Below are positions 44,362 to 53,680 of a DNA stretch of 64,000 nucleotides, piece after piece (the stretch's first letter is position 1; each line of letters opens with the position of its first letter). Below the pieces are notes generated by a model that was given only the letters and a program-made list of their open reading frames with translations, had not been told where the DNA came from and did not search any database. Source of the DNA: Ameyamaea chiangmaiensis (GTDB lineage: Bacteria > Pseudomonadota > Alphaproteobacteria > Acetobacterales > Acetobacteraceae); the NCBI RefSeq assembly GCF_025995235.1, contig NZ_BAPT01000008.1, positions 1-64,000 on the forward strand. Direction: 5' to 3'. The position numbers were made by a program, and so were the translations under genes.

Positions 44362-46728
44362 CTAGCGCTGTTCCGCCGTGCGCGCCGGCTCGCGCCCGGG
44401 CGTCCGGGCCTGCGTGGCGTCCCCGGGCTCACGGTTCGGCACGACGGTCGGGGGCGCCGTGTCGTTGGCGGGTGCGGGGACCTCGGCCGCCGCTGGCGTC
44501 GTAGCCGCCTGACGACCGTCTCCCGCCGATGCCGGTCTGGCGGGACGGGGGGACGGTGCGACGGATGAGGGCGCGGCCTTGTGGACCGGTACCTGCGAGT
44601 AATCGACGAACGACGGCAGGTCCTCGCCATTCTGGCTTGTGGATTCAGTGCTCTGCTGCTCGGCCAGCGGGTTGTGGTCGAGCACCAGCCGCGTCGTCTG
44701 CGGAAAGCGGTTCATCAACCCGATCAACGTGCCGTTGGTCCAGCCGAAGCCGATCTGCATCGGGTATTCGCCGCCACCCTTGCCACCCTGGGGGCTGATG
44801 TCGGTGGCCACGACGTCATATTTTTCAAGCAACACGCCTGATTTCTCATACGTGCCGATCACGCGGCTCATCCAGCGATAGGCGATATCGGCCGCCAGCT
44901 TGTCCTGATGATATTGCAGCAGCCCCTTGATCGCGATCCATTCCAGCGGTGCCCAGCCATTGGGGGCATCCCATTGCTGGCCGGTGGTACGGTCGGTCGC
45001 AGTCAGGCCGCCATGCTTCAGAAGCTTGTCCTGCACGGTCTGTGCCACCAGCCGGGCCTGGTCCGGGCTGGCCAACCGCAGGAACAGCGGCATGGCCATG
45101 GCGCCGGAGACAATGTCGGTCTGCTTGCCGGCCTTCCAGTCATAGTCGAAATACCCCTTGCGATCGGCGCTCCACAGATACTGGTTCATCGCGGCTATCC
45201 GGGCATTGGCCCGCGCGCTGAACTGCTGGCCCGTCGTCGCGTCGCCCTGCACGGCATAGCCATAGGCCAGCGCCTGTTCCAGATGCGCCATCAGGGCGTT
45301 GAGATCGACCGGCAGCAGTTCGGTCGTGTGGATGGTGGCCAATGTCCGGCCGTCGGCCAACCAGCGTGAAGAGAAATCCCAGCCGCTTTCCGATCCGGCA
45401 CGCAGGTCGCGCCACAATTCGTTATGCGGCCGGTCGGTCAGGGCGGCGGTGGCCACATCCTGGGGGTAGCTTTCGTCGCGCGGGGTGTCGCGCGCATCCC
45501 AGTAACGGTTCATCAGGGCCCCGTCGGGCAGACGCACCACATGGGCGTTCTGCTGCCCGGGCTGCAGCGCGTCCGCGCCCTGCATCCAGTAATCATATTC
45601 GCGCCGCAACTGCGGCAGATAGGTCGCATATGCTACCTGCCCGTCATGCTGGGCCAGAAGATCGACCATCAGGGCGAAGGCCGGCGGCTCCGACCGGCTG
45701 AGGTAGTAGGCGCGGGCGCCGTTGGGGATATGGCCGTACCGGTCGATCAGTGAGGCCATGTCGCGCACCATGTCGCGCATCAGGTCGATGCGCTGGCTCT
45801 CGAACAGGCCGATCATCGTGAAGTAGCTGTCCCAGTAGTACAGCTCGGAAAAGCGGCCGCCGGGCACGACGTAATCATGGGGCAGCGGCAGCAGTGACGA
45901 ATGCGCCTGCGAGATATCGGCCTTGCGGGTCAACACGTCCCACATCCCGTCGATATATTCCATCACGCTCTCGTCCGGACGGCGGCGATAGGACAGCGAC
46001 TTGGTCGGCGCGATCGCGAAGTGCTGCATGACGAAATCATGCAGATTGAAACCGGGACGGCTGCGGGCCTCCTCGAATTCCCGACCAATCTCGTCGGCCG
46101 GCGCGTCCGGAATGGCATCAACGGCGGTCTTGGCGTCCGGAAAGACATGCGCCGCCCCGATCGCGCCGACCAGCGCATCGGGGATCGTCTGCGGCGTGTC
46201 GCCGGTCGGTGCGGACGCGACGGGCGACGGTGCGGCGGGTGCCGAGGCAGCCGGTGAGAGGCCCGGAGCGGCGGCGGGCTGTGGCGCGCCCCCCGCACCC
46301 GGACCTGCACCCGCACCTTGGGCCGAGGGCGGCTCCGCAGCCACGGACGGCGCGGGCGCGCCGATCGGCGGCAGGGGCGCGACCGGCAGGGCGGTCGTCC
46401 GAGGCGGCGTCCCCGGAGCCTGCGCCGCCGTTCCCAGTCCGATCGACGGTGTCACCGGCACCAGGAGCCGGGCCGCCGGGGGCACGGCGGACGACGCGGC
46501 CGGGCTGGCGCCCGCACCGGAACCTGCGCCGGTCGCCGTGACAGTGTGCGTCGTGATCTCCGCCTGTGCCTGCGTCGCGGCAAGGGCGGCGGGGGGCATC
46601 AGCCCCACCCCACAGGCCAGAACACCGCCGAAGGCACACCCCGCCACACGGACCTGACGCCGGACGGACGCCGGCCTGGCGTGGGGATAAAGGGCGGCGG
46701 CTGCCGACGGCGGGTGTGTGATGGTCAC
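44362..46728 (-). CDS. treA: Periplasmic trehalase with long Pro/Ala-rich flanks
   Basis: The 788-residue glycoside hydrolase family 37 enzyme hydrolyses trehalose to two glucose molecules. It has a signal peptide (about 1-50, ending AALA) and trehalase signature 1, PGGRFSELYYWDSYF, at about residues 287-301. Signature 2, QWDAPNGWAP, follows at about 582. The catalytic core spans about 200-720. It is larger than E. coli TreA (565 residues) because a Pro/Ala/Gly-rich segment precedes the core (about 50-200) and another (about 720-788) follows it. These low-complexity flanks look like linkers, not domains. It is divergent from tldD and convergent with ctaA. Confidence 0.95.
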   Translation of the reverse strand: MTITHPPSAAAALYPHARPASVRRQVRVAGCAFGGVLACGVGLMPPAALAATQAQAEITTHTVTATGAGSGAGASPAASSAVPPAARLLVPVTPSIGLGTAAQAPGTPPRTTALPVAPLPPIGAPAPSVAAEPPSAQGAGAGPGAGGAPQPAAAPGLSPAASAPAAPSPVASAPTGDTPQTIPDALVGAIGAAHVFPDAKTAVDAIPDAPADEIGREFEEARSRPGFNLHDFVMQHFAIAPTKSLSYRRRPDESVMEYIDGMWDVLTRKADISQAHSSLLPLPHDYVVPGGRFSELYYWDSYFTMIGLFESQRIDLMRDMVRDMASLIDRYGHIPNGARAYYLSRSEPPAFALMVDLLAQHDGQVAYATYLPQLRREYDYWMQGADALQPGQQNAHVVRLPDGALMNRYWDARDTPRDESYPQDVATAALTDRPHNELWRDLRAGSESGWDFSSRWLADGRTLATIHTTELLPVDLNALMAHLEQALAYGYAVQGDATTGQQFSARANARIAAMNQYLWSADRKGYFDYDWKAGKQTDIVSGAMAMPLFLRLASPDQARLVAQTVQDKLLKHGGLTATDRTTGQQWDAPNGWAPLEWIAIKGLLQYHQDKLAADIAYRWMSRVIGTYEKSGVLLEKYDVVATDISPQGGKGGGEYPMQIGFGWTNGTLIGLMNRFPQTTRLVLDHNPLAEQQSTESTSQNGEDLPSFVDYSQVPVHKAAPSSVAPSPRPARPASAGDGRQAATTPAAAEVPAPANDTAPPTVVPNREPGDATQARTPGREPARTAEQR

Positions 46729-47022
46729 GGGCGCGTCCTTCGGTCGTTCCTCGGTATAGGGTTGACGTCCCCGAAGGCCCCGGGTTCGTCTGGGTGGTCA
46801 ATGACGCTCCATCTTGGGGCATCGGTCCCACGACGCAAGCCCGTCTGGCCGCACCTCCGACTTGCCGAGCCGTGCCCGTGCGGGCACGATGCGCCGCAGC
46901 GCTGCCATAGGGCAGCGGCACGGCGGGCAGCACCCGTTCCGGCGCCCGCAGTTCAGCCGCGACCGGTTGTCGCGGCACGGCGACGCCCCATCTTTGTCTT
47001 TTCGCCCACCGGAGCCCAGTCG
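46729..47022. promoter_or_regulatory. Divergent intergenic region with two strong hairpins
   Basis: This 294-bp gap between treA and tldD contains an 8-bp perfect stem CGTGCCCG/CGGGCACG (46871-46888, 2-base loop) and a 7-bp stem CGCTGCC/GGCAGCG (46900-46917, 4-base loop). They lie about 105-150 bp before tldD in its likely leader. No T tract follows, so they are not ordinary terminators. The in-frame open region before the tldD ATG is not supported as coding. Confidence 0.45.
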
Positions 47023-48483
47023 ATGTCCATCAGCCCATCCCTGATTTCGCCTCTGGCCACGACCGACGCCCTGTTCTTCGACCGTCCGGGCGCGTTGCTC
47101 GATCGCGACACGGCGACACGGCTGGTGGACGACGCGCTGGCGGGGATGGATGACGGGGAGCTGTTCCTCGAATGGCGTGAGAGCGAGATGATCGCGCTCG
47201 ACGACGGGACCATCCGTTCGGCCAGCACCAACACCTCCACCGGCTTCGGCCTGCGTGCCGTCCTGGGCGAGGAAACCGGCTTCGCCCATGCCGACGAACT
47301 CAGCGAGGACGCGCTACGCCGGGCCAGCACCGCCGTCACGCAGGTGCGCGCGGGGCGCTCCGGCACGGCTGCCGCCGCACCCCGGGCGACGAACGCGCGG
47401 CTCTACGCCGATGGCAATCCGCTGCGGGACGGCAGTTTCGGCGATCGCGCGGCCCTGCTGACCCGCATCGATGCCTATGCGCGACAGAAGGATTCGCGCG
47501 TCGTGCAGGTGACCGCCAGCCTCGCGGCGGAATGGCAGGCCGTGCAGATCCTGCGGGCCGACGGCGCGCGCATGGCCGACCTTCGTCCGCTGGTGCGCCT
47601 GAATATCGGCGTCGTCGTGGACAAGGACGGGCGGCGCGAAAGCGGTTCGTACGGCTGCGGCGGCCGCTACGAATACGGGCGGCTGCTCGACGATGCCGTG
47701 TGGATGGCGGCCGTCGACGAATCGCTGCGTATGGCGCTGGTCAACCTAGACGCCGTCGCCGCCCCCGCCGGCGAGATGGAGATCGTGCTGGGCGCCGGCT
47801 GGCCCGGTATCCTGCTGCACGAAGCCGTGGGCCACGGGCTGGAGGGCGACTTCAACCGCAAAGGTACGTCGGTCTTTTCCGACATGGTGGGCCAACGCGT
47901 CGCGGCGGCCGGCGTGACGGTCGTCGACGATGGCACGCTGCCCGAACGTCGGGGGTCGCTGACCATCGACGACGAAGGCACGCCCACCGGCCGCACGGTG
48001 ATGATCGAGGACGGGATCCTGACCGGCTACATCCAGGATCGGATGAACGCGCGTCTGATGGGGGTCGCGCCCACCGGCAACGGGCGGCGCCAGTCCTATG
48101 CCCATGCGCCGATGCCGCGCATGACCAACACGCTGATGCTCGGCGGTTCAGCGACGACCGAGGAGATGATCCGGTCCACGAAGCGAGGCTTGTATGCGGT
48201 GAATTTCGGCGGCGGTCAGGTCGATATCACGTCGGGCAAGTTCGTCTTCGCGGCTTCGGAAGCCTATCTGATCGAGGACGGGCGTATCGGCGCCCCCGTC
48301 AAGGGCGCCACCCTGATCGGCGCCGGGGCGGAGGTCATGCACAAGATCGAGATGATCGGCGCCGATGTCGCCCTCGACGCGGGCATCGGCACCTGCGGCA
48401 AGAGCGGACAGGGCGTGCCGGTGGGCGTGGGCCAGCCGACGCTCAAGCTCTCGGGCCTGACGGTGGGCGGCACGGCGTCCTGA
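47023..48483 (+). CDS. tldD: Metalloprotease TldD
   Basis: The protein is 486 residues from the ATG at 47023, with GGAG 9 bases upstream. The frame stays open further upstream, but that is only GC bias. It has the TldD/PmbA fold with the zinc motif HEAVGHGLEGD (His266-Glu267, His271) and a C-terminal region GICGKSGQGVPVGVGQP-like in pattern (here TCGKSGQGVPVGVGQPTLKL). With partner TldE (PmbA), not encoded here, it degrades unfolded peptides and processes modified peptides or CcdA-type antitoxins. It lies 69 bp upstream of dnaB in the same direction, with DnaA-box-like sequences in between. Confidence 0.95.
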   Translation: MSISPSLISPLATTDALFFDRPGALLDRDTATRLVDDALAGMDDGELFLEWRESEMIALDDGTIRSASTNTSTGFGLRAVLGEETGFAHADELSEDALRRASTAVTQVRAGRSGTAAAAPRATNARLYADGNPLRDGSFGDRAALLTRIDAYARQKDSRVVQVTASLAAEWQAVQILRADGARMADLRPLVRLNIGVVVDKDGRRESGSYGCGGRYEYGRLLDDAVWMAAVDESLRMALVNLDAVAAPAGEMEIVLGAGWPGILLHEAVGHGLEGDFNRKGTSVFSDMVGQRVAAAGVTVVDDGTLPERRGSLTIDDEGTPTGRTVMIEDGILTGYIQDRMNARLMGVAPTGNGRRQSYAHAPMPRMTNTLMLGGSATTEEMIRSTKRGLYAVNFGGGQVDITSGKFVFAASEAYLIEDGRIGAPVKGATLIGAGAEVMHKIEMIGADVALDAGIGTCGKSGQGVPVGVGQPTLKLSGLTVGGTAS

Positions 48484-48511
48484 TTATCCCCACGATTCAC
48501 ACCTATCCACA
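48484..48511 (+). promoter_or_regulatory. Pair of DnaA-box-like 9-mers before dnaB
   Basis: TTATCCCCA (48484-48492) and CTATCCACA (48503-48511) each differ by one base from the consensus DnaA box TTATCCACA. They are in the same orientation, spaced by 10 bp, and lie 41-69 bp before the dnaB start. They suggest DnaA control of dnaB, but chance occurrence of near-consensus boxes is not excluded. Confidence 0.45.
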
Positions 48512-48552
48512 CACCCGCCCGTCACGGGGCGTGATAAAGCGGGGGCGTGAAC

Positions 48553-50052
48553 ATGATCGACGCAAAACCCGACGCTGCGGGCGTGCTTGAAGGGCTCTCG
48601 GCCCGTACGCCCCCTTCCAACCCCGACGCGGAGCAGGCGCTGCTCGGCGCGTTGCTGACCAACAACCGCGCCTATGACCAAGTCTCCGACTTTCTGACCG
48701 GCGCGCATTTCGCCGACGCGATCAATGGCCAGATCTTCGACGTCATCGCCAAGCGGATCGAGGCCGGCAGTCTGGCCGATCCGGTAACGCTGCGCGCACA
48801 GTTCGAACATTCCGGCCTTCTGGAGGCGGTCGGGGGCACGGCCTATCTCGGCCGTCTGCTGACCTCGATGGTCGGCATCATCAACGCCGGCGATTACGGC
48901 CGTGCGATCCATGACGCGTGGCTGCGCCGTCAGCTGATCGAGATCGGCCAGTCGGTGGTCAACAACGCCTATGGCGCGCGCACCGACCTCGACGGCACCG
49001 ACCAGATCGCCGCGGGCGAAGAGGCACTGTTTCGCCTGGCCACCGACAAGGGACAGGATGGCGGGTTCGTCGCCTTTCGCAACGCCCTGCACGACGCCCT
49101 TGCGATCGCGGAAAAGGCGTTCCATCGCGAAGGCGATGTGGTCGGCCTGACGTCGGGGCTGCGCGACCTCGACAAACGCACCGGTGGGCTGCACCCGTCC
49201 GACCTGCTGATCCTGGCCGGACGTCCGGCCATGGGCAAGACGGCGCTGGCGACCAAGATCGCGTTCTCGGCCGCCCGCGCGCTGATGAACGAGGCACGCG
49301 CCGAGGGGCCGGGCGTGGCCCCCAAGGGCGCGGTCGCGATCTTCTCGCTCGAAATGTCGGCCGAACAGCTGGCAACGCGTATCCTGTCCGAACAGGCCGA
49401 GGTGTCGGGCGAGCGCATCCGGCGCGGCGAGATCGGCCAGAAGGAGTTCGACCGCTTCGTCCGCGTCTCGCGCGAATTGTCCGAACTGCCGCTGCACATC
49501 GACGATACGCCCGCGATCTCGCTGTCGGCCATGCGTACGCGCTGCCGCCGTCTGGCGCGGACCAAGGGGCTGAGCCTCGTGGTGGTCGATTACCTTCAGC
49601 TGATGCGACCGGCGGTCGGCACCAAGCCCGAAAGCCGCGTGCTCGAAATCTCGATGATCACGCAAGGACTCAAGGCGATCGCCAAGGAACTGTCGGTGCC
49701 GGTTCTCGCACTGTCGCAGTTGTCCCGCCAGGTGGAATCGCGCGAGGACAAGCGCCCGATGCTGTCGGACCTGCGCGAATCCGGCTCGATCGAACAGGAC
49801 GCCGACGCGGTGATGTTCGTCTATCGCGACGAATATTACCTTCAGCAGCGCATGCCCAAGGACACGGCCTTCGACGGGCAGGACAAATACGCCGCCGCGC
49901 TGGACGAATGGCAGCGCAAGATGAGCCTCGCGCACAACAAGGCCGAGCTGATCCTGGAAAAACAGCGTCACGGTCCGACCGGTACCGTGCACCTGTTCTT
50001 CGAAGGCGAATTCACGCGATTTGCGGATCTGGACACGATCCACGAGGGCTAA
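48553..50052 (+). CDS. dnaB: Replicative DNA helicase DnaB
   Basis: The protein is 499 residues from the ATG at 48553. A GTG six bases earlier is also in frame, and a GGGGG tract gives better spacing for the ATG. The N-terminal DnaB domain (about 22-125, PPSNPDAEQALLGALLTNN) is followed by the RecA-like ATPase with Walker A AGRPAMGKT (about 222-230). Walker B LVVVDYLQLM and the arginine finger region LRESGSIEQDADAVMF complete it. It forms a hexamer that unwinds DNA at the replication fork. It is normal in length and motifs, and is the last housekeeping gene before the sulfonate transport genes. Confidence 0.97.
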   Translation: MIDAKPDAAGVLEGLSARTPPSNPDAEQALLGALLTNNRAYDQVSDFLTGAHFADAINGQIFDVIAKRIEAGSLADPVTLRAQFEHSGLLEAVGGTAYLGRLLTSMVGIINAGDYGRAIHDAWLRRQLIEIGQSVVNNAYGARTDLDGTDQIAAGEEALFRLATDKGQDGGFVAFRNALHDALAIAEKAFHREGDVVGLTSGLRDLDKRTGGLHPSDLLILAGRPAMGKTALATKIAFSAARALMNEARAEGPGVAPKGAVAIFSLEMSAEQLATRILSEQAEVSGERIRRGEIGQKEFDRFVRVSRELSELPLHIDDTPAISLSAMRTRCRRLARTKGLSLVVVDYLQLMRPAVGTKPESRVLEISMITQGLKAIAKELSVPVLALSQLSRQVESREDKRPMLSDLRESGSIEQDADAVMFVYRDEYYLQQRMPKDTAFDGQDKYAAALDEWQRKMSLAHNKAELILEKQRHGPTGTVHLFFEGEFTRFADLDTIHEG

Positions 50053-50081
50053 GCGCGCGACCGTCAGGCGGCCCGCAGCCG

Positions 50082-50819
50082 TCAGGCGTCGTGCACGCCC
50101 AGCGATTCCAGCAGCGTGGCGCGCAGACGCTCGAACGTCGGGTCGGCGTGCCGGCGGGGACGGTCCAGCGTAATCGGCAGATCGGTCCGGATGCGCCCAC
50201 GTTCCAGCACCACGGCGCGGTCGGCCAGCAGCAGGGCTTCGTCCACATCATGGGTGACCAGAAGCACCGCGCAGCGATGACGCACCCACAGGTCGGACAC
50301 CAGCTGCTGCATCTTCAGCCGGGTCAGCGCATCGAGTGCGGCAAACGGCTCGTCGAGCAGCAGAAACGCGGGCTCCCGCACCAGCGCGCGCGCCAGCGCC
50401 GCGCGCTGTGCCTCGCCCCCCGACAGGGTCAGGGGCCACGCATCGATCCGGTGGCCAAGCCCGACCTCGCGCAGGACGGCCTCCGCGCGCGCGCGGCGAT
50501 CCGCCCCGTCCTGACCCAGCACCACGTTCTGCCAGACGCGTTTCCACGGCAGCAGACGGCTCTCCTGAAACACCACCGACACTTCGGACGGGCGCGACAC
50601 CGTGCCCTCGGTCACGTCATCGAGGCCGCACAGGGTGCGCAGCAGAGTGGACTTGCCCGACCCGCTGTGCCCCAGAAGGGCCACGAATTCCCCCGGCGCG
50701 ATGGCCAGATCCAGACGGTCGAGAACCGCCGGGCCGTTTCCGAAACGCTTGGTCAGACCTTCGACGATCACGGCCTGACCGGCTGTCGCACCCGACGGCG
50801 CGCGGCGCACGTCCGACAT
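50082..50819 (-). CDS. ssuB: Sulfonate/taurine-type ABC transporter ATP-binding protein
   Basis: The protein is 245 residues from the ATG at 50819. A GTG at 50828 overlapping the permease stop by 4 bp is an alternative start. It has Walker A GHSGSGKST, the signature LSGGEAQRAALARAL, Walker B FLLLDEPFAALDAL and the H-loop VTHDVDEALLLADR. This arrangement of VFQESRLLPWKRVWQNV is typical of SsuB/TauB/NrtD ATPases that import sulfonates, taurine or nitrate. It is co-transcribed with the SsuC-like permease and divergent from the SsuA-like binding protein. The transported ligand is inferred from its linkage to an organosulfur operon. Confidence 0.9.
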   Translation of the reverse strand: MSDVRRAPSGATAGQAVIVEGLTKRFGNGPAVLDRLDLAIAPGEFVALLGHSGSGKSTLLRTLCGLDDVTEGTVSRPSEVSVVFQESRLLPWKRVWQNVVLGQDGADRRARAEAVLREVGLGHRIDAWPLTLSGGEAQRAALARALVREPAFLLLDEPFAALDALTRLKMQQLVSDLWVRHRCAVLLVTHDVDEALLLADRAVVLERGRIRTDLPITLDRPRRHADPTFERLRATLLESLGVHDA

Positions 50820-50824
50820 CGCGT

Positions 50825-51667
50825 TCACGATGTCCGCCCCACCGCGCGATAGCTCGGCCGCCAGGCAAGCAGGTTCGTCTCGAGAAACCGCACAATCTGG
50901 TCCGAGGCAAGGCCGAGCAGGCCATAGATGAACAGCCCGACCAGAATGATGTCGGTGCGCAGGAAATCCTCGGCGTCCATCATCATATGGCCGATGCCGC
51001 TGTCGGCGTTGACCTGTTCGGCCACGACCAGCATCAACCACGAGATCCCGACCGCAAAACGCAGCCCCACCAGAAGATCGGGCAGCGCGCCGGGCAAAAT
51101 GACCTCGCGGATCGTGCGGCCACGCGACAGGCCCAGCGTGCGCGCCATTTCCAGAAGCTTGGGGTCGATCGCGCGAATGCCCTTGTGCAGGTTGAGATAG
51201 ATCGGAAACGTCGCACCCAGCGCCACCAGCAGAACCTTGGGTGTCTCGCCGATGCCGAACCACAGGATGAACAGCGGCACCAGCGCCAGCGCCGGCAAGG
51301 TGCGCAGGATCTGCAGCGGCGCGTCGATCAGGTCCTCGCCCACGCGCGACAGGCCGGACATCAGGGCCAGCGAAACCCCGACCACCAGTGCGATCGCAAG
51401 GCCGCTGACCGCACGGATCAGCGACACCGACAGGTTGGTCGGCAGCGTGCCGTCATGGAGCAGCGACCATCCCGTCGTCACGATCTGGGCCGGCGACGCG
51501 ACAAGACGCGTGGACAGGACACCCGAGCTGCATGCGATCTGCCACGCCACCACCAGAAGGACCGGCGAGAGAAACCGCCGAAGCCGCACCGCGACCGCCC
51601 GTCCCGAGACCCGCAGCGCAGGCCTGGTCCGCTGGCGCGCGCCAAATCCGATGAGTGTGTCCGACAT
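50825..51667 (-). CDS. ssuC: Sulfonate-type ABC transporter permease
   Basis: The protein is 280 residues from the ATG at 51667, with GGAG 8 bases upstream. The upstream frame is not coding. Six hydrophobic segments and the permease EAA-like loop EMARTLGLSRGRTIREVILP fit the SsuC/TauC family. It forms the transmembrane channel with SsuB in the inner membrane. Its start lies 161 bp from the divergent ssuA start, with a palindrome between that could bind a regulator. Confidence 0.9.
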   Translation of the reverse strand: MSDTLIGFGARQRTRPALRVSGRAVAVRLRRFLSPVLLVVAWQIACSSGVLSTRLVASPAQIVTTGWSLLHDGTLPTNLSVSLIRAVSGLAIALVVGVSLALMSGLSRVGEDLIDAPLQILRTLPALALVPLFILWFGIGETPKVLLVALGATFPIYLNLHKGIRAIDPKLLEMARTLGLSRGRTIREVILPGALPDLLVGLRFAVGISWLMLVVAEQVNADSGIGHMMMDAEDFLRTDIILVGLFIYGLLGLASDQIVRFLETNLLAWRPSYRAVGRTS

Positions 51668-51730
51668 GATGCTTGCTCCGCCCGCGTTCATTCCGGGCGA
51701 ACGTCCCATATTCCACGCATATGTGTCAGG

Positions 51731-51743
51731 TGAATTTAATTCA
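51731..51743. promoter_or_regulatory. Perfect AT-rich palindrome between ssuC and ssuA
   Basis: TGAATTTAATTCA is a 13-bp perfect dyad around a central T. It lies in the 161-bp divergent promoter region, in a notably AT-rich patch. It is a good candidate operator for control of both transporter halves. Confidence 0.5.
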
Positions 51744-51828
51744 TACCTCTCTTTGTCGTGATTTAATTGTCTGCACGACGGGTCGCGGTAGGGTGCGACC
51801 CCACGATACCCATCGTGAAGGGACCAGC

Positions 51829-52791
51829 ATGACTGCGCGCCGCCACCTCTCCCCGCGCCGCCTGATGGCGCGACTTGCCCTGCTGGTCCTGATGACGGCA
51901 GGCCCGATCCACGCGTCGCGGGCAGCGGCCGACCTGATCGTGGCCGACCAGAAGGGACAGCAGAAGGCCCTGCTGGCGGCGGCGGGCGTGGATCGGGACA
52001 TGCCCTATCACCTGCACTGGACCGAATTCGAAGCGGCGGCACCCCTGTTGCAGGCGCTCGGGGCCGGGGCGGTGGACACGGGCATCGCGGGCGACGGGCC
52101 CTTTCTGTTCGCGTGGGCGTCCGGCCTGCCGGTGAAGGCCACATACCTTTTGCCACCGCGCGGGGGCGGCAGGGCTACGGCCGTGGTGGTGGCCGATGGA
52201 TCGCCGATCCACGATGCGGCGGGGCTGTCGGGCAAGCGTATCGCGACCGGACGCGGGTCGATCGGCCATCTGCTTCTGCTGCGGCTGATCCAGAGCGGCG
52301 CCATCCCCGCCCCGGCGCCGCACATCGTGTTCCTGACCCCCGCACAGGCCAAGGCGGCACTGGACGCCGGCACGCTGGACGCGTGGTCGACATGGGAACC
52401 CTATGTCTCGCTGGCCGTGTTGCAGGGTCATGGGCGCGAGGTGGTCAATGGCGTCGACCTGTTGCCCGGCAATAGCTTTTTCATCGCCACCCAGTCGGCC
52501 CTGACCGACAAGCGCGCGCAACTGGCCGATTTTTATCGCCGCGTCACGCAGGCCTATGCCTGGGGGCATGCACATCTACCCGAATACGCGACGATCCTCG
52601 CCCGCCAGACCGGCCTACCGCAGAACGTCGCCCTGGCCGTGGCGGAAAAGCAGATCGCCGCCCCGGCGCCCCTGAACCACCAGATCGTGGAGCAGGAGCA
52701 GCCCACACTCGATGCCTATCGGCAGGCGGGGCTGGTGAAGGACACCGGCGCGCTGGACACCGCGTTCGACGAAAGCCTGATGGCACCCTGA
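51829..52791 (+). CDS. ssuA: Sulfonate-type ABC transporter periplasmic substrate-binding protein
   Basis: The protein is 320 residues from the ATG at 51829, with AGGGA 5 bases upstream. The longer frame is not coding. A signal peptide (about 1-33) precedes a mature domain of the SsuA/TauA/NMT1 type: ADLIVADQKGQQKALLAAAG, GDGPFLFAWASGLPVKATYL and LDAWSTWEPYVSLA. It binds an alkanesulfonate-like ligand in the periplasm and delivers it to SsuCB. Divergent orientation from ssuCB is less common than a single operon and allows separate regulation. Confidence 0.9.
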   Translation: MTARRHLSPRRLMARLALLVLMTAGPIHASRAAADLIVADQKGQQKALLAAAGVDRDMPYHLHWTEFEAAAPLLQALGAGAVDTGIAGDGPFLFAWASGLPVKATYLLPPRGGGRATAVVVADGSPIHDAAGLSGKRIATGRGSIGHLLLLRLIQSGAIPAPAPHIVFLTPAQAKAALDAGTLDAWSTWEPYVSLAVLQGHGREVVNGVDLLPGNSFFIATQSALTDKRAQLADFYRRVTQAYAWGHAHLPEYATILARQTGLPQNVALAVAEKQIAAPAPLNHQIVEQEQPTLDAYRQAGLVKDTGALDTAFDESLMAP

Positions 52792-52881
52792 CGACAGCCC
52801 TGCGTCCTCGGGGCGAGACATCCGGATTCGGGCGTGTTTGTCTTGCACGTCTGATCGCCGAAGCACGGGAGCACGCGACCG

Positions 52882-53043
52882 ATGGTGGCACGCCTTTCCT
52901 TCAATCGTGTCTGCCGGCGGGACGCTGACGATCTGATCAGGGCCAATAGCACCAATCGTCCCTATCACGCGCACTGGTCACAGCCTTTCACGACGCCAAC
53001 AAGGTTCGACGCATGGTTCGAGGACCAGGTCACGGGAGCGTCG
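52882..53043 (+). pseudogene. GNAT acetyltransferase, 5' fragment
   Basis: Translation from 52882 gives about 54 residues (LIRANSTNRPYHAHW, FDAWFEDQVTGAS) that match the N-terminal part of RimJ/RimL-type GNAT acetyltransferases. Homology stops at about 53043, where the frame enters unrelated DNA and closes a little later. The C-terminal part of the same kind of protein resumes at about 55068-55330. The middle (roughly 45 residues by family length) is missing, so this is a disrupted gene, not a simple insertion. Confidence 0.75.
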
Positions 53044-53044
53044 T

Positions 53045-53680
53045 GGCGCTGCAGCGTACGCCCACAGCGTCATGCAGGACCTGGCCGATGCCGCGCAGAA
53101 ACGCGATGAGGCGGAAGCGGCGTACGTTGCCGCCTCACACGACGCATCGACCAAGCTTCTGCGCCCGTCCGTCACGGGCGTTGTGCAGCAGCTTGCGGTT
53201 CATTCGGAACACAGCGCGGTGACGGTCGGCCAGACGCTTATGGTCGCCGTACCCGAGCACCGCCCGCTCGCCGTCGAGGCGACGAACCCTAATCGCGATA
53301 TAGGGTTCGTCCGCGAAGGGCAATCGGACCAAGTCAAGGTGGCGGCCTTTAAATACACGCAATACAGACTGATCCCGGGCAAAGTGGTGAACATCAGCCC
53401 GGCGGCGGAGCGTATCCAAAGTGCAAGGGTGAATGCGGACACGGAAGATAGCCAGTCCACCCTGCTCGAACAGAAGCAGGATGATCCTGATGAAGGAGAA
53501 GCCTCCTGTATGGTCCAAATCCAGTTAGACTTGGACGCGTTTGAGACAGATGTAGGACGAAGACTCCTCATACCCGGCATGAGAGTCAGCGCGGAGATCG
53601 TTACAAAACGTCGAAGGATAATTTCATATGTGTTATCGCCTATGAGCACCTACGCCCATGAAGCCGGCAGAGAGCGATGA
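53045..53680 (+). pseudogene. HlyD-family type I secretion adaptor, C-terminal fragment
   Basis: About 210 residues read as the C-terminal half of an HlyD/MFP periplasmic adaptor: DLADAAQKRDEAEAAYVAAS, LRPSVTGVVQQLAVHSEH, NRDIGFVREGQ, IPGKVVNISPAAE and YVLSPMSTYAHEAGRER. The first ATG is at 53072, but the homology begins about 9 codons earlier, and the N-terminal membrane anchor and first coiled-coil half are absent. It joins GNAT sequence at about 53044, so the 5' half was lost at the junction. Type I secretion ABC and OMP genes are not present. The stop overlaps the next gene by 4 bp, which preserves the parental operon layout. Confidence 0.8.

Noticed and set aside
50336..51733. A 465-codon plus-strand open frame over ssuB/ssuC
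   Set aside because: Its translation is Arg/Pro-rich shadow sequence. The transporter motifs are on the other strand.
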